Shown piece by piece: positions 9,415-17,069 of a DNA stretch of 64,000 nucleotides. The stretch lies in contig JBBCGH010000001.1 in assembly GCA_037200445.1 (NCBI GenBank), positions 1,550,001-1,614,000 of the forward strand, read 5' to 3'. The position numbers were made by a program, and so were the translations under genes. This stretch comes from Alphaproteobacteria bacterium. Lineage in GTDB: Bacteria > Pseudomonadota > Alphaproteobacteria > Rhizobiales > Xanthobacteraceae. Position 1 is the stretch's first letter; each line of letters begins with the position of its first letter. The notes beneath the pieces are model-generated. The model saw only the letters and a list, made by a program, of their open reading frames with translations. It searched no databases and had not been told where the DNA came from.

Positions 9415-10395
9415 ATGCCCGCATTGCCCGACTACAAGGTGTCGCCCGCGGTGCAGCCGAAGCCGGAAGACTACGGCGACTACGACCTGGACAAGGCGCT
9501 TTCCTCGGTCATGGGACTGCACGCGATCATTCCGAGCGACGCCTTCACGGCAGAAACGCTCGGCACCGAGCGCGCGGGCAACGCCGTGCTGATCCGCGAG
9601 AACGGCGTGGTGCTGACCATCGGCTATCTGATCACCGAAGCCGAGACAGTCTGGCTGCATCTGAACGACGGGCGCGTCGTGCCGGGGCATGTGCTCGGCT
9701 ACGACCAGGCGACCGGTTTCGGGCTGGTGCAGGCGCTGGCGAAGCTCGATCTGCCGGCGCTGCCGCTTGGCGATTCAACGCTTGTTCCACTGGAGGAGAA
9801 TGTCGTGGTGGGCGGCGCGGGCGGGCGGCAGCGCTCGGTCGCGGCGCGCGTGGTCGGCAAGCAGGAATTCGCCGGTTACTGGGAATACGTGCTCGACGAG
9901 GCAATCTTCACCGCGCCCGCGCACCCGAACTGGGGCGGCACCGCGGTGATCGGCCCGGCGGGCGAGCTCATCGGCATCGGCTCGCTGCAGCTCGAACGCG
10001 CGCGCGAGCGCCGACCCAACGAACATCTCAACATGATCGTGCCGATCGACGACTTGAAGCCGATCCTCGACGATCTTTTGAAATTCGGACGGCCGAACCG
10101 ACCGCCGCGCCCCTGGCTCGGCCTCTATGCGACCGAGATCGAGGACAAGATCGTGGTCGTCGGCCTTGCGACGCGCGGCCCCGCCCAGACCGCCGACATC
10201 CGCACCGGCGATATCATCCTGGCGGTCGCAGGCCGCGAGATCAGCGAGCTTGCCACCGCGTTCCGCAAGGTCTGGTCGCTCGGCAATGCCGGCGTCGAGG
10301 TGCCGCTGCTCCTCTATCGCGACGGACGCACCTTCGAGGTGACGGTGAAGTCAGGCGACCGCACCCGGTTCCTCAAAGGGCCGAGTCTGCATTAG
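9415..10395 (+). CDS. HtrA/DegP-like protein without catalytic triad (probable pseudoprotease)
   Basis: A 326-residue protein with a trypsin-like S1C fold (about 30-215) and a C-terminal PDZ domain (about 220-325, around the GLATRGPAQTADIRTGDIIL segment). No signal peptide is seen. The places where HtrA proteases have their active residues are changed. The usual LTNxHV is VLTIGYLITEAE (about 66-76), so no histidine. The DLAVL aspartate position is YDQATGFGLV (96-105), with Gly. The GNSGG motif is PNWGGTA (171-177), with Trp in place of Ser. It should therefore be inactive as a protease and may act as a chaperone or scaffold. The next gene follows 46 bases downstream. Confidence 0.85.
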   Translation: MPALPDYKVSPAVQPKPEDYGDYDLDKALSSVMGLHAIIPSDAFTAETLGTERAGNAVLIRENGVVLTIGYLITEAETVWLHLNDGRVVPGHVLGYDQATGFGLVQALAKLDLPALPLGDSTLVPLEENVVVGGAGGRQRSVAARVVGKQEFAGYWEYVLDEAIFTAPAHPNWGGTAVIGPAGELIGIGSLQLERARERRPNEHLNMIVPIDDLKPILDDLLKFGRPNRPPRPWLGLYATEIEDKIVVVGLATRGPAQTADIRTGDIILAVAGREISELATAFRKVWSLGNAGVEVPLLLYRDGRTFEVTVKSGDRTRFLKGPSLH

Positions 10396-10441
10396 GCGCG
10401 TGGCTCTGGAACGTGCGAAGCGATTTTCCCACGACCAGCGC

Positions 10442-11080
10442 ATGACGTTCGACGTCACGCAGACCCTCGTCGAGTTCTTGCGGCGCTGGGGTGAGCTTAG
10501 TCCCCTGTCCGCCGCGGTGCTCGCCGCGGTGTTCGTTGCTGGCGGGCTTGTGCCGGTGCCGCGCACCTTCCTCACGCTCGCGGCCGGCGTCGTCTACGGC
10601 ATGGCGGCGATTCCGGTGATCATACCGGCGGCTGCGCTCGGCTGCCTGATCGCGTTCTATCTTGCGCGCTATTTCTTCGCCGAGCCGCTCTGGCGCACGG
10701 TACGCCGCAAGCCGCGGTTTCTGGCGATCATGAACGCTGTGGAGGCCGAAGGCTGGCGCATCGTCGCGCTGTGCAGGCTTGCTTCGCCGATCCCCTCGAC
10801 GATTCAGAACGCACTGTTCGGGCTGACCCGCATCGCCGTATGGCCGTACCTGTGGGCGACCTTCGTGTTCACGATCCCGCAGATCATCCTCTACGTCTAT
10901 CTCGGCTCGATCGGAAAAGCCGCACTGCTCGGCGAAAGTGGAAGCCTCAACCTCAGTGTCATGGCGGCGGGCGGCGTGACATTCCTCGCCGTTGTGCTGC
11001 TGATCACGCGGCGCGTTCGCGCAAGCATGCGCGACCTCGAGAAGCGCGCCGCGCAAGGTCTCGCGTTGAGGCCTGAATAG
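10442..11080 (+). CDS. VTT-domain (TVP38/TMEM64 family) membrane protein
   Basis: A 212-residue inner-membrane protein with four to six hydrophobic segments. It has the VTT/SNARE-associated signature: PVPRTFLTLAAGVVYG near the N-terminus, then the conserved RLASPIPSTIQNALFGL loop between re-entrant helices. Members of this superfamily include DedA and TMEM41B and are linked to phospholipid scrambling or lipid-carrier recycling; the exact role of TVP38-type bacterial members is not known. The ATG at 10442 is chosen, with a GTG at 10400 as an alternative that adds 14 residues; neither has a clear ribosome binding site. It probably shares a transcript with the HtrA-like gene. Confidence 0.85.
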   Translation: MTFDVTQTLVEFLRRWGELSPLSAAVLAAVFVAGGLVPVPRTFLTLAAGVVYGMAAIPVIIPAAALGCLIAFYLARYFFAEPLWRTVRRKPRFLAIMNAVEAEGWRIVALCRLASPIPSTIQNALFGLTRIAVWPYLWATFVFTIPQIILYVYLGSIGKAALLGESGSLNLSVMAAGGVTFLAVVLLITRRVRASMRDLEKRAAQGLALRPE

Positions 11081-11107
11081 GCTGTTGGGGGCCCCGCATG
11101 ACGGCGT

Positions 11108-12082
11108 TCACGTCACCACCGGCGTTCCGCCCGCCAGCACCGTCTGCATCCAGGGACGGTCGATGTTCTGTCCCGACACGATCGCGGCCGCGCGCTTGCC
11201 GGCCATGACCTCGCGTTCGCGCATCAGCGCCGCGAAGGCGGCGGCGCCCGCGCCCTCGGCGAGGGTATGCGTATCGGAGTAGAGCACGCGAATCGCTTCG
11301 GCGACTTCGTCGTCGGTGATTTCGATCAGCCGCTCCATGCGGGCGCGCATGATCGCCATCGCCTCTTCATCCGGCACCCGCACCGCCATGCCGTCCGCGA
11401 AGGTCAGCGCCGAGTTGGTCGGCACCGGGCGGCCCGCATCGAGCGAAAGCCGATAGGTGTTGGCGCGGTCCGAGACGACGCCAATGACGCGTGCCTTGCA
11501 TTTGAGCGCATCGCGTGCCGCGATCACGCCGCAGACGCCTGAACCCAGTCCGATCGGCACATACACCGCATCGAGCGCCGGCTCGGCGGTGAACAGCTCG
11601 TAGGCGTAGGTAGAGACGCCCAGCACGAGATCGCGGTCGAACGAGGCGCCATATTCGTAGCCGCGCTGCGCCGCGATCTCGGCCGCGCGCTCGCGCGCTT
11701 CGTCGAAGTCGCGGCCGTGTTCGATCAGCTCAGCGCCGAACGCCTTCATGGCGGCATTCTTCTCGGCCGAATTGCCGAACGGCGCGACCACCGTGCAGGC
11801 GACCCCGGCGCGGGCGCAGGCGAAGGCGAGCGACTGGCCGTGATTGCCGCGCGTCGCCGTGATGACGCCCTTCACGTGCAGGCGCTCGCGCTTCAGCCGG
11901 TCCGCATAGACGATCCCGCCGCGCACCTTGAAGGCGCCGGTCGGCGTGTGGTTCTCGTGCTTGAGCACGACGTCGACGCCGGTGCGGCGTTTAAGCAGCG
12001 GCCACGCATACTGCGGCGTCGGCGGCATCGCGGCGTGCACGATCTTGGCTGCGGCTTCGAGGTCGGCGAGGGTGAACATCAT
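11108..12082 (-). CDS. Threonine/serine dehydratase-like PLP enzyme
   Basis: A 324-residue fold type II pyridoxal-phosphate enzyme. The PLP lysine is in TGAFKVRG (Lys52), the substrate-loop asparagine in TATRGNHGQS, and the phosphate loop in GLGSGVCG. The C-terminal SGQNID replaces the more usual SGGN. There is no ACT regulatory domain, so it resembles the short catabolic threonine dehydratases, serine racemase, or the EutB-type dehydratase of hydroxyectoine use. It probably forms 2-oxobutyrate and ammonia from threonine or acts on a related hydroxy-amino acid. Two consecutive ATGs (12082, 12079) can start it. It lies 64 bases downstream of the broken cupin gene on the same strand. Confidence 0.88.
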   Translation of the reverse strand: MMFTLADLEAAAKIVHAAMPPTPQYAWPLLKRRTGVDVVLKHENHTPTGAFKVRGGIVYADRLKRERLHVKGVITATRGNHGQSLAFACARAGVACTVVAPFGNSAEKNAAMKAFGAELIEHGRDFDEARERAAEIAAQRGYEYGASFDRDLVLGVSTYAYELFTAEPALDAVYVPIGLGSGVCGVIAARDALKCKARVIGVVSDRANTYRLSLDAGRPVPTNSALTFADGMAVRVPDEEAMAIMRARMERLIEITDDEVAEAIRVLYSDTHTLAEGAGAAAFAALMREREVMAGKRAAAIVSGQNIDRPWMQTVLAGGTPVVT

Positions 12083-12146
12083 TTGTCTCGTGGCCCCCGG
12101 AAGTGGTCGTGCGTTCCCAACTCGAAGACACGCCTCCGGCCTGTAG

Positions 12147-12535
12147 CTACTTTTCTGTTGGCGTTGGCAGGCCAACGCAGAAGATATAGCAGTCCTCATC
12201 ACTCGTAATCTTCGTGGAGTGGCCTACTCCGGTCGTGTCTTCCAAGAGAAGGACACTTCCTGCCGGAAAGTCCCGCCTATCGCCGTTGCTCGTTGTAACT
12301 TGATACTCGCCTCGCACAGTTATGAAGATCGCGCGTCGAGGAGCCGGGTGGTTTGCGTCTCCCTTCCAGTTCGTTGGCGCGCCTATCCAGAACGTATTGT
12401 CGGGGCGAGGAACGGCGCAGTATAGAGGGGCTCTGCGGGCGGCACGGCGAATCCGACGGTGAGCGGCAATTCCAGATCGACGATAGTCGATCCTCCATGG
12501 TCGTTAGCGAACAGCCGGCTGTACGAAGCTTTCAT
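12147..12535 (-). pseudogene. Cupin-domain protein gene, broken by a one-base frameshift
   Basis: From the ATG at 12535, one frame encodes MKASYSRLFANDHGGS and continues to PPAEPLYTAPFLAP before reaching a stop. The neighbouring frame picks up at once with PDNTFWIGAPTNWKGD, then HPAPRRAIFITVRGEYQV, FPAGSVLLLEDTTG and GHSTKITSDED, to the TAG at 12147. Joined, they give a cupin of about 129 residues of a familiar family. The switch falls at a run of four C on the coding strand (12402-12405); one more C restores the frame. It is either a recent loss or a base-calling error. Codon use (many AGT, ATA, CTT) is less GC-rich than that of neighbours, which hints at transfer. It may share a transcript with the dehydratase gene. 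Confidence 0.75.
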
Positions 12536-12575
12536 TCGGCAGCCTCTTGAAGGGCTAGAGTCTTTCCAAGTGACT

Positions 12576-13319
12576 CTACCTCAACACCACCGGTCTCTCC
12601 GGCTCGACCCACGCGATCTCGGCGATCATCTTCTTCACGATCGCCTGGCCGAATGAGCCGTGGTTCTCCGCCACCATGACGAACGAGCCGGGGCCGCCGG
12701 TCACGTTGCGCCGATAATATTCATCAAGCCCGCCGGGTGGATTGGTGTGCTCGGGATTCCACGGCAGCGGCGTGTCGCTGAGGATGACGAGGCCGTTGAT
12801 GGTGACGCCCTTCGCCAGCACTTCGTCGCGCACACCGGCGATGTCGCGTCCGGAATTGTTGGTGCCGTCGCCCGACACGTCGATGGTGCGGCGGGGCGCC
12901 TCGAACGGCGCATTATTGAGCTGCACCATCGAGAACTCGAGCCCGGCGCTGATCGAGGTGCGATCCGCGAACGAGCGCGGCAGCTCCAGCATCTGGTCGC
13001 CGATCCTGCGCGCCGAGGCGAAGTCGCTCACGACGGTCCAGTCGATCACCAGCTTCTGCGAGGTCGCGCCGGACCATTCGACGAAGCAGATCGCGATCCT
13101 GCCGTGCGGTCCCGACCTGATCGCCTCGATCACCCGCGGGTTCGAGAGTGCGGCCGCATAGCCCTGGCGCTGCAGCTCGAATTTCCGCGTGTCGACGCTG
13201 CGCGAGACGTCTGAGGCGAGCACCAGCAGGAGATCGACCTGTTCGGCGGCGCGGGCCGCTCCACAGAGCGTGAGAATGGCCGCAACGAAAGCAAGGGCGG
13301 TCCGGGCGAAAGATCTCAT
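12576..13319 (-). CDS. DUF1194 secreted protein with von Willebrand A-like fold
   Basis: A 247-residue protein with a signal peptide (about 1-24, ending ARA) and a DUF1194 body. The N-terminal strand has the metal-ion-dependent adhesion site pattern DVSRSVD, as in VWA domains, and a second strand carries IDVSGDGTNNSG, the usual second half of that site. Conserved runs such as FVEWSG and GLVILSD match the family. It is exported to the periplasm; function is unknown. No partner gene of a MoxR/VWA system is seen beside it, and the gene to the right runs the opposite way across a 155-base spacer. Confidence 0.85.
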   Translation of the reverse strand: MRSFARTALAFVAAILTLCGAARAAEQVDLLLVLASDVSRSVDTRKFELQRQGYAAALSNPRVIEAIRSGPHGRIAICFVEWSGATSQKLVIDWTVVSDFASARRIGDQMLELPRSFADRTSISAGLEFSMVQLNNAPFEAPRRTIDVSGDGTNNSGRDIAGVRDEVLAKGVTINGLVILSDTPLPWNPEHTNPPGGLDEYYRRNVTGGPGSFVMVAENHGSFGQAIVKKMIAEIAWVEPERPVVLR

Positions 13320-13420
13320 GGACTACTCCTCCGTGTCGCGCGTCCCGGCGACAATCGAGGATCAACCCTAGCCGATTCCAGCGGTTCCCGACATTCCGGT
13401 TGTGAACAGGCTCCGCGGCC

Positions 13421-13449
13421 TTGACTTGGTCTACATCTCAGTGTACTTT
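13421..13449 (+). promoter_or_regulatory. Sigma-70-type promoter for the membrane protein/regulator unit
   Basis: TTGACT (13421-13426) and TACTTT (13444-13449) are separated by 17 bases, a good match to a vegetative promoter. The -10 element lies inside an operator-like motif (13441-13460), as expected for repression by the regulator encoded downstream. The first start codon of the unit is 26 bases beyond. Confidence 0.55.
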
Positions 13450-13460
13450 GTGTTGTAAAG
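13441..13460 (+). promoter_or_regulatory. Predicted operator, copy 1
   Basis: The sequence GTGTACTTTGTGTTGTAAAG is an imperfect inverted repeat (ACTTTG and TGTAAAG arms). It matches the motif at the uppS start codon, read on the other strand, at 17 of 20 positions. It overlaps the -10 box of the local promoter. The regulator at 14076-14456 is the obvious candidate to bind both. Confidence 0.5.
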
Positions 13461-13474
13461 CTAGCAGGGCACGC

Positions 13475-14089
13475 ATGAAAGACCTGGATCGGGCCTTGGC
13501 CGATATCACGGCGATCCGCAGCCAGCTGGCGCGCGGCACGCAATTCCGCGGCTACGGGCCGGTCACGGTGGCGGCAACGGGCCTGCTCGCGCTGCTCGCC
13601 GCCGCCCTGCAGGCGCTTTATCTGCCCGATCCGGGTGCGGCGCCGCTGGCTTGGCTCGCCCTTTGGAGTGGGATGGCGGTGCTCGCGGTCATTATCGCGG
13701 CGGCCGAGATGGTCGCACGCTCGCGGCGCGAGCACGGCGGCCTCGCCGATGAGATGCTCTATGCGGCCGTCGAGCAGTACATCCCGGCGGGCGTCGCCGG
13801 CACGCTACTCACCGTCGTGCTCTATCGATACGCCGCGGACGCGCTGCCGCTGCTGCCGGGACTCTGGCAGATCGTCTTCAGTCTCGGGGTATTCGCTTCA
13901 TCGCGCGCGCTGCCGCGCGGCATGTTTGCGGTCGGGGTGTGGTATCTGGCGGCAGGCCTCGCCTCGCTGGCGCTGGCGGACGCCGCACCATTCTCGCCGC
14001 TGGCGATGGCTGTCCCGTTCGGCGCCGGCCAATTCCTCATGGCATTCGTGCTCTATCGCGCCACCGGAGGCGACGATGGCGAAGACTAG
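13475..14089 (+). CDS. Multi-pass membrane protein of the regulator/UppS/CreD unit
   Basis: A 204-residue protein with a short charged N-terminus (MKDLDRALADITAIRSQLARG) and about six hydrophobic helices. Such proteins often precede a winged-helix regulator in proteobacteria, with the N-terminal DL..ALADI..IRSQ.A pattern conserved. The ATG at 13475 is preceded by GCAGGG; earlier in-frame codons lie within the promoter. The end overlaps the regulator gene by 14 bases, so translation is probably coupled. The function is not known; pairing with the regulator suggests a membrane sensor or an anti-regulator, which is inference. Confidence 0.8.
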   Translation: MKDLDRALADITAIRSQLARGTQFRGYGPVTVAATGLLALLAAALQALYLPDPGAAPLAWLALWSGMAVLAVIIAAAEMVARSRREHGGLADEMLYAAVEQYIPAGVAGTLLTVVLYRYAADALPLLPGLWQIVFSLGVFASSRALPRGMFAVGVWYLAAGLASLALADAAPFSPLAMAVPFGAGQFLMAFVLYRATGGDDGED

Positions 14090-14456
14090 GAGCGAGCAGG
14101 GGCGTTTCGCCTATGAGGGACTCGATCGCGTCATCCACGAGAAGGCGCGGCTCTCGGTGCTGACCTCGCTGGTCGCGCATCCGAAGGGTTTGGTGTTCGG
14201 CGACCTCAAGCAGATGTGCGGGCTGACCGACGGCAACCTCTCGCGTCACCTGCAGGTGCTGCAGGAGGCCGGCCTGGTCGCGATCGAGAAGGGCTACGAT
14301 CACAACCGGCCCCAGACCGTGGTGCGGCTCACGGGCGACGGACGCGCGCGCTATCTCGAATATCTCGAAGTTCTCGAACAGGTGGTGCGCGACGCGGCGA
14401 GTGCCGCGAAGGGTGCCGGTAGCGCGGCGGCGATGCGCCGGCTGAAACCAGCATGA
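14076..14456 (+). CDS. Winged-helix transcriptional regulator (HTH_34 type)
   Basis: A 126-residue DNA-binding protein. The winged-helix domain fills most of it: YEGLDRVIHEKARLSVLTSL, then DLKQMCGLTDGNLSRHLQVL as the recognition helix region, then a wing ending in RPQTVVRL. This is the small MarR/ArsR-like family found next to membrane proteins and CreD. It probably dimerises through the C-terminal helix (LEYLEVLEQVV). The start ATG at 14076 lies within the last codons of the preceding gene. Two matching operator-like motifs, one at the promoter of its own unit and one at the uppS start, point to autoregulation and control of uppS-creD. Confidence 0.9.
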   Translation: MAKTRSEQGRFAYEGLDRVIHEKARLSVLTSLVAHPKGLVFGDLKQMCGLTDGNLSRHLQVLQEAGLVAIEKGYDHNRPQTVVRLTGDGRARYLEYLEVLEQVVRDAASAAKGAGSAAAMRRLKPA

Positions 14457-14495
14457 TCCCGAAAAGCATGAAGCGGTTTTCGGATCAGGTCATGC
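14451..14495. repeat. Extragenic palindrome (Rhizobiales type)
   Basis: Outer arms GCATGA and TCATGC enclose inner arms CCGAAAA (14459-14465) and TTTTCGG (14477-14483). The left arm contains the stop codon of the regulator gene. A second member of the same family lies at 34969-35018. Such palindromes are scattered through genomes of this group. Confidence 0.65.
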
Positions 14496-14526
14496 GCAAA
14501 AAGAACTGAAAAAATTTGCGAGGAAA

Positions 14527-14546
14527 CTTTACAATGCAAAGTACTC
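14527..14546 (-). promoter_or_regulatory. Predicted operator, copy 2, over the uppS start codon
   Basis: On the minus strand this reads GAGTACTTTGCATTGTAAAG, matching copy 1 at 17 of 20 positions. It covers the uppS ATG (14534-14536). A repressor bound here would block transcription through, or initiation at, uppS. That the two copies share one regulator is inferred from the match and from gene order. Confidence 0.5.
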
Positions 14547-15253
14547 TCGGAAAACAAGATGGCGGCCTGCACGTTGCGATCATCATGGACGGCAACGGCC
14601 GCTGGGCCGAGCGGCGCGATCTGCCCCGTGCCGCGGGCCACCGCGAGGGGATCGAGGCGGTGCGCCGCGTCGTCGAGGCGGCGCCCAACCTCGGCATCTC
14701 GGCGCTGACCCTGTTCGCATTCTCCTCCGACAACTGGCGACGGCCGCCGCTCGAGGTCGAGGTGCTGATGCTGCTGTTGCGCAGATACCTGCGCCGCGAC
14801 GTGCAGCGCCTTGTCGATGAGGGCGTGCGATTGAAAGTGATCGGCCGGCGCGACCGTCTCCCGGCGGGGCTGGCTGATCATATCGCGGCAGCCGAACACG
14901 CGACCGCACGCAACTTCCGTCTCGATCTCACCGTGGCAATCGACTATTCGGCGCGCGACGCGATCGCGAATGCCGCGACCGTCTGGCTCGGCGATCATTC
15001 GCCGGAGCGCCCCGTGTTCACGCGGCTGCTCGCGCGGCTCGGCCACGGCAGCGGCCGCGACGTCGATCTCTTGATCCGCACCGGCGGCGAGAAGCGCCTC
15101 TCCGATTTCCTGCTTTGGGAGTGCGCCTACGCGGAGCTGTTGTTCAGCGAAACGATGTGGCCGGACTTCGGCGCCGAACACCTCCGCGCCGCGCTCACCG
15201 ACTTTCGGAGCCGCGAGCGCCGCTTCGGCGGCCTGCTCGTCGCGGCGGAATGA
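14534..15253 (+). CDS. uppS: Isoprenyl transferase (undecaprenyl diphosphate synthase-like)
   Basis: A 239-residue cis-prenyltransferase. The catalytic motif HVAIIMDGNGRWAERR starts at residue 13, with Asp19 for Mg and diphosphate binding. FSSDNWRRP follows, and the C-terminal motif RTGGEKRLSDFLLWECAYAEL is clear. Such enzymes extend farnesyl diphosphate with cis isoprene units to make the C55 lipid carrier for cell-wall polymers. It is not in the usual frr-uppS-cdsA-dxr setting, so it may be a second, regulated copy. The ATG at 14534 has GAGGA upstream, and the operator motif covers it. creD follows 21 bases later. Confidence 0.9.
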   Translation: MQSTLGKQDGGLHVAIIMDGNGRWAERRDLPRAAGHREGIEAVRRVVEAAPNLGISALTLFAFSSDNWRRPPLEVEVLMLLLRRYLRRDVQRLVDEGVRLKVIGRRDRLPAGLADHIAAAEHATARNFRLDLTVAIDYSARDAIANAATVWLGDHSPERPVFTRLLARLGHGSGRDVDLLIRTGGEKRLSDFLLWECAYAELLFSETMWPDFGAEHLRAALTDFRSRERRFGGLLVAAE

Positions 15254-15274
15254 CCGTTCAACAGAGGAAGACGC

Positions 15275-16681
15275 ATGACCGATACGGCACAAGATCCGTT
15301 CGCCACGCCACCCGAGGCTACGCCGACCGAGGCGCTGCCAGCCGCACCGCCACGCGCCGCGGCCGACTACGCGTCGCTCTCGCTTCACAAGGTCCTGCTC
15401 GTCGCAGGTCTGGCGATCGCAACCATCCTGCCGAACATGTTCATCTCGAACCTGATCGAGGAGCGCGAGCAGCGCGAGACGGGTGTGCGGGCGGACTTCA
15501 CGCGCAACTGGGGTCCGGAGCAGAATCTGTACACGCCGGTGCTGGTCATTCCGTATCAGGTCAATGAACGGCCGCGCCAATACATCAAGATTGCGTCCAC
15601 GCAGCTCAATCTCGCCGCCAATCTTGCGCCGCAGGAGCGCAAGCGCGGGCTGTTCCACGCCACCGTCTACGACGCCAAGCTCGACATGAGCGGCAGCTTC
15701 GCCGTTCCGTCCGAAGCGCACTTGCGCTCGTTCCTGACCGCGCAGGACGGCCGCTTCATGTGGAATGAAAGCGAGATCATGTTCGGCACGGCGTCCCGGC
15801 TTGCCGGATTGCGCTCGACCGACAACATCGTGATCGATGGTGTCGAGGCATCGTGGCGGCCCTGCATCGAGTCGATTCGCCAGGAGCAGGTCTGCAGCGG
15901 TGCCGCAATGGTTCTGGCCCATGTACCCACCGTGATCCCGACGCTTGGTACGCGCGTGTCGTTCAAATCGGTGCTGACGTTGCGCGGAACCAGCTCGCTC
16001 GGCGTTCAACATGCCGGCAAGGATCTCGCGGCGACGTTCCGTTCGTCCTGGCCGAGTCCGAGCTTCAACGGCAATACGCTGCCGGTGGACTCGACCGTGA
16101 CGCCCGAGGGCTTCGAGGCGAAGTGGGAGGCGACCGAGTTTGGTTCACCGCGCATTTCGGTCTCCAGTGTCCTTGTCGACCAGCCGATGTGGAGGAGTAC
16201 GACCATCGGCGTCGACCTGATCGAAGCAACGCCGATCTACCGCATGATCAATCGCGTCGCGAAGTACGGCCTCCTGTTCATTGTGCTGTCGTTTGCCACC
16301 TACTTCTTCTTCGAGGTGCTGTCGCGGCTGCGCATCCATGTCCTGCAGTACGGGATGCTCGGCCTCTCGCTCTCGCTGTTCTCGCTGTTGTTGCTCTCGC
16401 TTGCCGAGCCGATCGGCTACACCAATGGGTATCTCGTCGCCGCGGGACTCGTACTCCTGCAATCCACCCTTTATACGGCGGCGGTCGCGCGGCGCTTCGT
16501 GCCCACATTCCTGTTCGCCCTGATGCTCGCGAGCCTGTTCGCGTTCATCTACGTGCTGCTCGGTCTCGAGACCTACTCGCTGCTGATCGGCGCGCTCGCG
16601 CTGTTTGCGGTGGTCTCCGCCCTGATGGTGCTGACGCAGATGCTCAATCTGCCGGGGCGCCTCACCAGCGCGCCGGCGTGA
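15275..16681 (+). CDS. creD: Inner-membrane protein CreD
   Basis: A 468-residue CreD-family protein. An N-terminal transmembrane helix (about 35-57) is followed by a large periplasmic beta-rich region (about 60-320), then a cluster of five to six hydrophobic helices (about 325-460). The run YGLLFIVLSFATYFFFEVL and the adjoining QYGMLGLSLSLFSLLLLSLAE match the signature end of CreD. CreD is linked to envelope integrity and to beta-lactam tolerance in gamma-proteobacteria. The gene follows uppS closely in one operon and ends 30 bases before a strong terminator. Together the two suggest an envelope-stress unit. Confidence 0.9.
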   Translation: MTDTAQDPFATPPEATPTEALPAAPPRAAADYASLSLHKVLLVAGLAIATILPNMFISNLIEEREQRETGVRADFTRNWGPEQNLYTPVLVIPYQVNERPRQYIKIASTQLNLAANLAPQERKRGLFHATVYDAKLDMSGSFAVPSEAHLRSFLTAQDGRFMWNESEIMFGTASRLAGLRSTDNIVIDGVEASWRPCIESIRQEQVCSGAAMVLAHVPTVIPTLGTRVSFKSVLTLRGTSSLGVQHAGKDLAATFRSSWPSPSFNGNTLPVDSTVTPEGFEAKWEATEFGSPRISVSSVLVDQPMWRSTTIGVDLIEATPIYRMINRVAKYGLLFIVLSFATYFFFEVLSRLRIHVLQYGMLGLSLSLFSLLLLSLAEPIGYTNGYLVAAGLVLLQSTLYTAAVARRFVPTFLFALMLASLFAFIYVLLGLETYSLLIGALALFAVVSALMVLTQMLNLPGRLTSAPA

Positions 16682-16710
16682 GGCTCCCCCCACTCACGCT
16701 TGAGAGCGCT

Positions 16711-16751
16711 ATGGCCCTCTCTCGGTTCGCCGAGAGAGGGCCATGTTTTTT
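16711..16751 (+). terminator. Intrinsic terminator after creD
   Basis: A perfect 15-base-pair stem (16711-16725 with 16730-16744) closed by a TTCG tetraloop and followed by GTTTTTT. UUCG loops are very stable. It ends the unit of membrane protein, regulator, uppS and creD. Confidence 0.9.
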
Positions 16752-16789
16752 GCGCCGCGGATTTGATAGAATCGATTTGCGAGGCCGAC

Positions 16790-17059
16790 ATGACCGATGC
16801 ACCTGAGGCGCTTGTGTTCGACCTGGTCGAATGGGTCGCGAAGGAACCGCGCACCTATGCGGAAATGCTCGACGCCTGGCGCACGTCATGCCCGCGGCTC
16901 ACGGTGTGGGAGGACGCGATCGAGCGCGGGCTGGTGATGCGCAAGCCGGTCGCGGGGCGGGGCACGACGGTAGTGGTCACCGCGGCGGGGCGGCGGTTTC
17001 TCGATGAGCGGCAGCCTGCCGCCAGACCGGAGCTGGCCGCACTGCTGCGCGCGAGCTGA
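16790..17059 (+). CDS. Small hypothetical protein, probably winged-helix-like
   Basis: An 89-residue protein starting at ATG 16790 with GAGG just upstream. The sequence reads as helix-helix-strand: FDLVEWVAKEPRTYAEMLDAW, then CPRLTVWEDAIERGLV and the strand GTTVVVTAAGRRFL. This pattern is like a short winged helix, and similar uncharacterised proteins are found in Hyphomicrobiales. An earlier in-frame ATG at 16700 falls in the terminator and is rejected. It faces the solute-binding protein gene tail to tail. No function can be given. Confidence 0.65.
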   Translation: MTDAPEALVFDLVEWVAKEPRTYAEMLDAWRTSCPRLTVWEDAIERGLVMRKPVAGRGTTVVVTAAGRRFLDERQPAARPELAALLRAS

Positions 17060-17069
17060 GAACGCGGAT

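Noticed and set aside
12161-12178. Perfect inverted repeat GCGTTGGC-ag-GCCAACGC
   Set aside because: It lies within the cupin coding sequence, has a two-base loop and no T-run. It is probably a chance palindrome in codons.
12219-12425. 68-codon plus-strand frame in the gap after the dehydratase gene
   Set aside because: The other strand carries the frameshifted cupin gene, which explains the region better.
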